Below are positions 56,209 to 64,000 of a DNA stretch of 64,000 nucleotides, one piece after another; within the stretch, counting starts at the first letter, position 1, and every line of letters begins with the position of its first letter. Made by a program: the position numbers and the translations under genes. Where the stretch lies: positions 72,024,986 through 72,088,985 of the forward strand of contig CM031596.1 in NCBI GenBank assembly GCA_018398815.1, in the 5' to 3' direction. This DNA comes from Conus ventricosus. Its lineage: Eukaryota > Mollusca > Gastropoda > Neogastropoda > Conidae. Below the pieces are notes generated by a model. The model was not told the DNA's origin, did not search any database, and was given only the letters and a program-made list of their open reading frames with translations.

Positions 56209-56979
56209 CCTCCGGGGGGTTACGACATTGTCGGTGGTCGGTGGGTGTGCGTGTCCAGTGATCCCTTAGGCTGTCTGCTGGCTGGGGGCATTCAAGAACT
56301 TGTAGATAGGCTCTGTTTTTTTCATATGACTTCTTGGCCTGAGAGGTGTGATGCTGTTTGGCCTAAGCGTAAGTGGTAAGGAGTTGATGCCCTGGTAGGG
56401 CTTCCATGTCAGATAGGCTAAGGGTGAGGATCCTGACTAAGAGTAACCCGCCTTTCCCTTTTCTTGTTTTCTGCCTCCCAATTTTGGACCCTTTTCTATC
56501 TTATCTCCTTCAAGTCTTCCTTTTCACACTCCTTTTCTCTCCTGTGGTCTCCTTTAGATCCGCCGGGTTTGCCAGATGCGGTGCGACCTGTTGTCGGAGG
56601 TGAATGAGGGCTGGTGATTGTGAGGCAGTGCTTGAGCGGGCTGTGCTCTCAACACATCACTTTGGCTTCGGACCTCTCCTAGACAGGTGTACACTTTGGC
56701 CCGGGTGTACTAATCGGTCCCTTCTTGGGTGCTGGGTCAAGACAAGCAAGTATCCCCTGCTGGCCATGTTGAACCCCTGCAGTTGCTTCAGCTCTCAGTC
56801 CCCGGGAGTTTGAGAATGATCAGGGGGGATGGGGTTAGTGCTTTGTTTGTCGTATTGCTCTCCCGATGCCTGGTAGGGGTCAAGACATTGGATTTCTTGG
56901 CCTGGCCCCTTAGTTGGGACTCACCAAGGTGGGTGGGTAAGGGGAGAGATGAAATAAAATAAAATAACTTGGCTTTATT

Positions 56980-58235
56980 CAAAAACAATCCCCAAAAAAG
57001 AGGAAGGCTGCATCACTATTTCAGGGAATTTTGATTCTGATAGTGATTCCGATTTGGAGGTACGACAGAGGACAGGGAGTCTGGGGCTTCCTGGCTAGTG
57101 ACGGAAGGACGGAGAAGGAAAAGGACCCCTTTCAAGCTCTGTGCCCTTTAGCATACAGAAGGGCTTTCAGCTTATAGCAGGTGACCCTCGGTCCCATCAA
57201 GAGGTTGAGGACATGGTTCATTTCTTATTCAGATGTAAATCACAAACTATCTGACAGCTGCTGAAGGCAAAGAAACTTGTGGACAGGCGAGATCAGGGAA
57301 CTCCCCACAAACTGTTTGAACTCATCAAAAGGCGTGATACGCTGCTGGGGATTTATTGGTGTATCAGAGGCACGAACGAAATAAGACGGAGCTGGCATCC
57401 CTGGTGGATTGTGTCGGAGGTGCGCAGGGTGACAGTAAAGAAAGGGGTTAGAGAGAGTGGCCACCAACACCTCTTTTGACCTTCTGCAAACCCTGTGCTG
57501 CATCCGGTCATCAAAGTTGGATTTCTTGAATGTTCATGTTCAGTTATATGTTCCGTCCACGTTGGGGTGCTTCTGGTTGCAGAAGTTTGGCCATGTCAGG
57601 GGACGCTATGTTCAGGGCAAGAGGTTTGCGGTGTTTGCTGCAAGGCTAACCCCTGATGGGCCGTGGTCAAGATCGGCACTTTGTGCTAACTGCGGTGGCA
57701 ACCATCCCTCTTAACGAACTGCCCTCTTTGATTCAGGATGCGCTATTCAAAGAATCGAAATGAAAAGAAAAATTTCCTTTTTTGAGTGCCAGCAAGCAGG
57801 TTGTGGCAGTCAGACGCCGGACTGCTTCTTCGTATGCTTCGGCCGTAAGAAAGTTCCCACAGTTCCTAAACTCGGTCAGTCTGCTGTCAGACTGATAACT
57901 TAAATTTTCGAAGAAATTGCAAGGAAAAACTGTCAGCTCTGGTGGAAGCAGGTCCACCACCTCTCAACCCAAATGTTGTGCCCTGGTGAGGAGGCCAAAA
58001 ATCCGCCACCCTCAGACTGCCCCAGCAGTCTACAACTCTGCTGATGGCAGATTAAAACACCAGCACCCCGACCTCGAAACTCCTCTGTCCAGTGCCGTGC
58101 GGGCAAGGAGTTCAACCTCCAGTGTGTGGAGATGGTGGAGTAAGGATGAAAAGAAGAAACTCCACCGTCTCCCAAAATTCCAACCTACTTCACTGTTGGC
58201 AAGTCTGCCAACAGGTCTGCAGCTAGTCCAGTGAA
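56980..58235 (+). pseudogene. LINE ORF1 (gag-like, zinc knuckles), broken
   Basis: Across frames: a SSDLEVRQRTGSLGL-like start (about 57040-57080), an RNA-binding-type middle, and a zinc-knuckle region with PSTLGCFWLQKFGHV and ALCANCGGNHPS (about 57550-57715), as in Jockey-clade ORF1. It would bind the element's RNA. Many shifts. Confidence 0.7.
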
Positions 58236-58319
58236 TTAAGGGTGAACAAATTTACAGCTTTAGCAGCATGATGGTGAGGGAGGAGTTGCCTGATCTCTCT
58301 CCTTTTTCGCCCTCTGCAC

Positions 58320-61300
58320 CTGGATAATAGATATATTCTATTGGAATATCCGTGGTCTAAATTCTAACTTCGACGGATGCTGCAGCTTCTGTGTCTATCT
58401 ATGAAACCTTCTGTCGTGCTCTTCAAGAAACCAAATTCAAAGCCAGGAAAGACTTTACTCTTTCTGGCTTTAATATTCTTTCAAAAAAACTGCACAACCA
58501 TCACGTTGGGACTGTCGGGCGGTGTTGCCCTTCTTCTCACTTCACAAAATCTTTGTTGGATGTCCTGTCGCTTGTCTACCTCCCCATTCCGGCTGTAGCT
58601 GAGAGAGTCACTTCCACAATACTGGTTCCAATCTGTTCTCTTTATATACCTCCATCATGTCCCGTTTTGTCGTAGAGGACCTTGTCAGTCTGTTAGGGGA
58701 AACTCCCCGAACCTTTTTGCTGTGGGTGACTTTAACGGTCACACCCTCTTTGGGGTAGTACCGGTTCGTCACAGAGGTCTGCTGATGAGGATGGTCCTTT
58801 CGGATTTGATTTGTGTTGTCTGACAGACGGATCTGGCAACTTACTCATTCTTCCACAGGTTCACTTTCGTGTTTAGATTTGTCGGTTTGTGACCCTCGCT
58901 GGATTCCTGGACTATGAGTGGTCTGTCCATGACGATCTGCAAGGAAGTGATCATTTCCCTGTCTTACTACAAACCGTATAAACTGAAGTCTCTGTTCTCT
59001 CAAAATCTAAATTACAAGAAAGCAAAATGGGATTATTTGCAACACTATTTCTAAAGATTTGGACACTGACTTTTCTTCAGAGTCCGGACCAGCTGAATCA
59101 CTGACTAACACTGTGGATCAATGTGTGCTAAAGTTGTATTCCTGTGTCTTCCGATAACTTCAAATGCCAAAAACCCCTGGTTTGATTCAGACTTGCCAAG
59201 ACAAATTTCCAAAGTTTGAAAACGGGCTCAGCGTTCAAGGTTGTACCAACGACATTCGTGGTCCCAACGCTCGAGCCATCAAAAATCCGTGCTAAATCTA
59301 GACACACTTTTAAAATCAGTAAACGTCGGTCCTGGAGAGCTTCTGCTCCGGGCTGTCATCAAAAATTTCTAAGAAAAAAGTGTGGAACATCATAAGAAAA
59401 TCAAAAGAGAAGGAAACACCTGGACCCTGTGATTCTTCTCAGTTTTTCAGATTCTTTAATAACAAGAAGAAAGCATTTGCTAATCTGCTTCTTCAACATT
59501 GAAAAGAATTCATCCTCTTCTTAATAAATCAGTCCTTTGTGTCAAACCCACAGCCCTAAAATAGAAATATCTCCTGCAACTTTTTCATCCGACAACATGG
59601 AATGACTACAAATTCTTCTCTTTACATTAAACGAGCTGAAATTCTGCCTTACTCCTATTGCAGCGATTCCTCTCCAGTATAGATGACATCATTATCAAAC
59701 TATTGAAACTCTTCCGCAATAAGAAGGTCTGAACATCCTGTTACAGGTATTACAACCACGTTGTGGTCTACCAGGTTGGTGCTTTCCACCCTCTTGGCGG
59801 ACAGCCCTCATTATTCCCATCCCCAAACCTGGGGGGAAAAGATCTTTCTAATCCATCTAACTACGTCCAATAGGCTTTGACCAGCTGTGTCTGTTAAACT
59901 GATGAGGAAAATGGTCGATGTCTAGGCTCATGTGGAAACTCGAAACCGATGGCCTTTTGGCGAAAGAACGTGTGGTTTCCGCAAACATCGTAGTACAGTT
60001 GTCCATTTGATTCGTCTGGTATCTAAATTAGGGAACGCTTTTTTAAACAGACGCATGCAGTGGCAAGTTTCTTTGACTTGGAGAGGCCTTACGATACCCC
60101 CTGGACGTCGGGATACTTCTTGATCTCACGATCTGGGTTTTCGAGGTAATCTTCCTCTTTTTATGCATTTTTTTGCAGAAAACGACAGTTCAGGTCGGAG
60201 TTGGCTCCACTCTCTCTGTTGTCCCGAAGCAGGAGATTGGGTTGTTCCCAGGGAGCATACTGTCTCCATGCCTCTTCTAGTATTATAAATCAACAACATT
60301 GTTGTAAATCAGTCAAGCTGGGGTTCAGATGCTCATTGTTTGTGGTTGATTTTGATGTCTACGCAAACTGGATGACTGTTTACCCGTGTGTCCTGCGCAG
60401 GCTCCAGCTTTGCGTAGAATAAAATCATCAGTTGGCGGTTGAAAACGGTTTCACTTTCTGCTACAAAAAACCCGTGTATCACTTCATAATTTCCTGTCAG
60501 TTTTTTCAGATCTGATACTTCAAGTTCGGGGAATCTCCCATTCCAGCTGTTAATGAGGCCAAATTTCTGGTGTCATTTTTGACCAAAAACTTAACCGTTC
60601 TCAGCCTTATTAAAAATCTCTAAACTGCTTGCCGAAAGCACTGACTATTCTGCGTGGTCGTAGCACACACCGACTGGGGCGTGATAAGAAAAACTTTGTT
60701 GCACCTCTACAGAGAGCCCTGGTCCGTTTTCTAAACTGGGTCTACGGTTGTGCTGTGTACGGCTCCGCAAGCTCATCTTACCTCAAAATCTTGGTCACTA
60801 TCCTCCATCTCAGGGCTTCGTCACTGTCTTGGAGCGTCCGACACCCAACCTGTGTACAGCCTGTTCGCCAGAGGCGGAGCGAAAACCTTCGTTGTCCAAT
60901 GCAGGCTGAAATGTCTTTGAATATTTTTTTACATCCGACTGTTCTCAGAAAAGCTGAATCCTGGCCTATGACTGTGGTTTTGACCTCCGTTCCAAAGTAA
61001 GTTTGGAATCAAACCGAAATGGATTAACGCCGTTTGGGCTTAGTATGCTGCCTCACTGTGCGGAATGCAGGTATAGACCTGGGAGTAGTTTCCGATTTTT
61101 CCAAGTTTCCGGATCAACTCCATGGACCTTTTCACACCGAGATTCGTTTTTTGATCTCGAGCTTTTCAGTAAGGAGTCTACCAGCTCTCTGGCGTCAAGG
61201 CTTTGTATTGCGAGCTCTGTATTCCAAATTCTTCTATCAAAAAGTTTCACTGTCGTTCCAAGTCTGAGGATTGAGTGGGCCTGTGCCGGCCTACTGCCTG

Positions 61301-62040
61301 GGGCTCCTTCTCTATATTGTTGAACATATACATTCAGATTGCTTCTGTCTTTTCTGCTGAACTTACAGGCTCTATACTGGCTTGATGATAATCTCCCATT
61401 CTTCGAAGAGGACTTTCTGGTTATGTCGGATTCGCTGTCAGCTTTGGAGGCCATACTGGCCGAAACCGTCAGCTCAGAACTTTACTTTTTTTTTGAACTT
61501 TTTAGAAGTGAAGGGCGACGGTTACAAACATTACTCTTGCTTGGGTTCCTGGCCATGTTGGCATCGGCGGGAACGAATGGTTGATAGTTTAGGCCAAAGA
61601 ACGCCACAAGAGAGAAACTGTCCAAACTTATATCCCCTGCTAGATGTGGAAACCAAAATTAACGATTATGTGAGAGACCTTGGCAGGAGGAGTGGAACAC
61701 ACAGACGAATAACAAACTCTTTCAGATCCCGTCCAAACTTAAAGACTTCATCCATCTACGTAGGGTGGAGTTAAAAGAAGATACGGTTCTGTGCGGCTGC
61801 CAGGCCATTCTTATTTTACCATTCTTCCTTTTAATAGGGGAGTTTGGGGGGGGGAGGAAGATCGTGGTGCATTCCATGTCAAGCACCCACTCACAATGAA
61901 AACTTGTTCTTTTAGAGTGTTGTTGGGACTTGCACGATGTGAGACACAAAAATTTTTCAGGGTCGTCATGAAGATCTGTTCAGGTTGTCCCGCCGAGTGA
62001 TCCTTGGGTTTTTGAGAGAAAGTAACCATTTTTCATCTGA
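58320..62040 (+). pseudogene. LINE ORF2: AP endonuclease, reverse transcriptase, RNase H, broken
   Basis: Endonuclease: QETKFKARKDFTLSGFNILS (about 58424-58485) and a VGDFNGHTLFG-like segment (about 58725-58755). Reverse transcriptase: CGFRKHRSTVVHLIRLVS (about 59970-60030), a PGSILSP-like motif (about 60240-60270) and a degraded copy of the LFVDD site (about 60330-60350). RNase H and tail (about 61240-61930) align with 32700-33400. Dozens of indels. Confidence 0.85.
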
Positions 62041-62134
62041 TTGAGATTTTACGGAAGAAGGATTTTTAACAAAGTTTCTGGTTCGTTTGTAGACGATGTC
62101 ATCTTAACGTGATGTGTGAAAAGGTTTTTTTTTT

Positions 62135-62177
<43 letters not shown>

Positions 62178-62408
62178 GACTGGTGAGTTGATTTTAACGT
62201 GGTGACAGCCCTGATGTGGCCCTCTGCGGTCGCTGGGCTATAAGCAACATTATCTTATCTTATCTCGAGACTTTCACTGAAGACCTTAGCATTCTCCTCT
62301 GCCCATTCTTTGAAGCGAAGCCAAAGAACAGTCCAAAGTGCTTCGAAAGTGAGCTTGTGTGTGCGAAGCACGTGGTTCCAACCCTTTTCTTTCAGGACAT
62401 TTACTGCT

Positions 62409-62978
62409 CAGGGTCTAGCATTGTAAGCCTTTCGGCGTATATACGCCGATTCATAGACCCCCATACGCCGATTTCGATTGAGCGTACGCCGAAATCGTTT
62501 TTATCGCGAAAAAAAAAATTCGCATTCCGGCGCGCTTCTTATTCGGTACGCTGTCGCCTATTCCAAATCGGTCGAGCTCGCCGCCATCTTTGTACACTTT
62601 CCCTTGTTAACTTACAGCAGCGAGTATCATGGCGCGAAGAGTCGATGTTGTTCAATGTGGAAAGCCGTTTTCTGACCAAGGATGCCGCTACCAATGGAGA
62701 TGGGACTGGCTTGATGCCGTTTTGTCATTTTCGACGACGACGGAAATGAAAAGAGCAAGTGCCGATATGGTGAATTTTTCAGGAAACTGACTTGTGCTGG
62801 CAAGGCCCATTGCACGTTGTGCGATAAGGAGATCGCGTACTCAAACAAAGGTTTCGTTGCGCTGAAAAACCACTGCGAAACGGACATCCACAGAAAGAGC
62901 TGAAGGAAAAATCAGCCTAGGCGGCCCCTGGACCTCGGCCGAGTAAGCCTAAATCACTTTTTCCAATGCTAGGCTCTG
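62409..62978 (+). mobile_element. hAT-like element, 570 bp, 6-bp target duplication
   Basis: Ends CAGGGTCTAGCATTG (62409-62423) and CAATGCTAGGCTCTG (62964-62978) are inverted repeats with two mismatches. ACTGCT flanks both sides (62403-62408 and 62979-62984). The left part has four TACGCC/GGCGTA words (62434-62490), including the palindrome GGCGTATATACGCC. It holds one broken reading frame. Confidence 0.85.
62629..62903 (+). pseudogene. zinc-finger reading frame of the hAT-like element
   Basis: Start ATGGCGCGAAGA at 62629 and stop TGA at 62901-62903 in another frame, so at least one shift lies between. The final part reads AGKAHCTLCDKEIAYSNKG then FVALKNHCETDIHRK. The C-x2-C...H-x5-H spacing is that of a BED-type or similar C2H2 finger, the usual first domain of hAT transposases. 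No catalytic domain follows, so this is a remnant. Confidence 0.6.
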
Positions 62979-63740
62979 ACTGCTGTTCTCTCCCCAAGGA
63001 CTCAATCCAGATGGTAGACAGGCCAGATGACTCCATGTATTCACCAAGCACCTTGGAGAAATTCAGCTGAATATGGAAACCACCCAGCAAGAGAACGAAC
63101 TCTTTGCAGTGGTCCTGTTTGTCCCACTGAAGCATTTTTGCTTTACAGTACAGTTGTTCATCAAAGGTGATGACTGTGTATTTGTGTCTTCACTTCTTTG
63201 TCATCGCCTGGCATTTGTTCATCACTGTCCATAGTGTAAAAAACTCATGGGCTGGGGCATTTAGGATTGGCATTGGACCTATTTCTGTCACTGGTGGATT
63301 GGATGTAGATACCTCTTGGTTGGAGCCACTCCATCCTCGTACGTGTTGATCATCTGGTTGGTGCTGGCGGGCAAAGACCCAAGCCATATCTAGAGCACAT
63401 GACTCTACAACCTTGTGGTCAACAGGAGCAAACCAGATTTTTACTGCACCTCCTGTTGAAAGACTGGTTTTGGCTTTGGGTTTTTCATGTTGACATCTTG
63501 CAGCTGTGACAGCTCAGGTGGTGGTCAAACAACTTTTGAGGAAGTTGTCTTGATGTGAATGTTCATCTCTAGTTCATTGCTTGTTCTACGCCTGAGAGCA
63601 ACAGTTTTAATTGCACTTGACCGCGTGAGAGAGACCGTGAAAGTTTCGACACATGCAGGTGCAGACTTGCGTAAATAAAGAGGGTATCTTCCAGGGTCTT
63701 TGTCTGTGTTAACACCTTGTTTTAGGCTAAGCACAGAGAA

Positions 63741-64000
63741 AACGATTCACGATTGGAAAAGCGCATGCTTCAAAGTTAGCGCTATAAATTATCTCTACTA
63801 TGCCATTTTACACACACAAAAAATACACTTTATCGCTCCAATTCTGTCGTGTCGTTTGTAAAGCATGAAGAATTAAATTCTTATTTTTTTTCACGCGTCT
63901 GGCGCTTGTTGTGTGGCGTTTACTGTGTACCCTGTGTGTGTCCAGCAACAACAATTTGTCGTCAGAGGAAGCGGCCATTTTACTAAGGCAAGAACTAGCG
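63741..64000. other. right edge, nothing recognised
   Basis: No gene or repeat family recognised. Confidence 0.4.

Larger units (their letters stand above)
56209..62263 (+). mobile_element. Jockey-like LINE, apparently full length (6.06 kb)
   Basis: Bounded by a 12-bp duplication. GC-rich 5' leader, then ORF1, ORF2, a T-run (62125-62173), the same 3' end as the copy at 31.7 kb and a (TTATC)n tail. It aligns with 31710-33707 over its last 2 kb. Differences are rich in one-base insertions and deletions, so both ORFs are badly broken. Confidence 0.92.
53640..63740 (-). pseudogene. decayed protein-coding repeat of unrecognised family, split by insertions
   Basis: On the minus strand, protein-like segments run in a consistent order from about 63.7 kb to 53.6 kb. 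Those outside the insertions include GWSGSNQEVSTSNPPVTEIG (about 63320-63260), LLGGFHIQLNFSKVLGEYME (about 63095-63035), VLKEKGWNHVLRTHKLTFEA (about 62390-62330), WVPGPSHYTHRGTVFLADMK (about 55920-55860), QTIKRSLQSRNQFGQWDRF-type words (about 54700-54620), a VSRDKDVL-like segment (about 54395) and a Cys-rich tail (about 53740-53690). Stops and shifts occur throughout. I associate this architecture from memory with long uncharacterised, repeated proteins of invertebrates. A mobile origin is likely but unproven. Three insertions split it: 55216-55306, 56209-62263 and 62409-62978. Confidence 0.6.

Overview
The window looks like animal nuclear DNA, probably from a mollusc and perhaps a gastropod. 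This rests on a ciliary gene split into many small exons, very abundant CA/GT, GA/CT and CG dinucleotide repeats, tRNA-headed SINE-like repeats, and many LINE, gypsy, hAT-like and piggyBac-like insertions. No bacterial features (operons, ribosome binding sites) are seen. The species call is inference only.

The one clear host gene lies on the plus strand. It is a homologue of CCDC96/CFAP184, a coiled-coil protein of motile cilia. I trace ten coding exons from 20204 to 49603 with GT/AG sites and mutually consistent phases: a tiny first exon (Met-Ala-Asp-Glu), three acidic low-complexity exons, then six exons of the conserved coiled-coil region. The second exon carries an in-frame 18-bp minisatellite. 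Two exons (23616-24017 and 34341-34421) each carry a length change that breaks the frame. The C-terminal end was not found and probably lies past the window or in an exon I missed.

Layout: 1-4783 is a reverse-strand gypsy-type LTR retrotransposon whose left LTR is cut by the window edge. 4784-16250 is gene-free repeat-rich DNA (microsatellites, a SINE-like repeat in two copies, a roughly 0.65-kb dispersed duplication, a 68-bp by 7 satellite). 16250-19590 is a 38-bp repeat array split by a reverse-strand LINE with a 10-bp target duplication. 20204-49603 is the ciliary gene; its introns hold a SINE, three hAT-like elements (one also tandemly duplicated), a CR1/L2-like LINE fragment, a 2.1-kb 36-bp minisatellite, a 5'-truncated Jockey-like LINE with a 12-bp target duplication, a piggyBac-like element between TTAA sites and another LINE fragment. 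50784-51830 is a 32-bp minisatellite. About 53640-63740 is a decayed reverse-strand protein-coding repeat of a family I cannot name, broken by a full-length Jockey-like LINE (56209-62263, 12-bp target duplication) and by a small hAT-like element (62409-62978, 6-bp target duplication).

Frameshifts are frequent even where other evidence says a sequence is young or under selection (identical gypsy LTRs; conserved ciliary exons), and several fall at homopolymers. Some may be base-calling errors rather than mutations; the stretch 57-62 kb is especially rich in indels.
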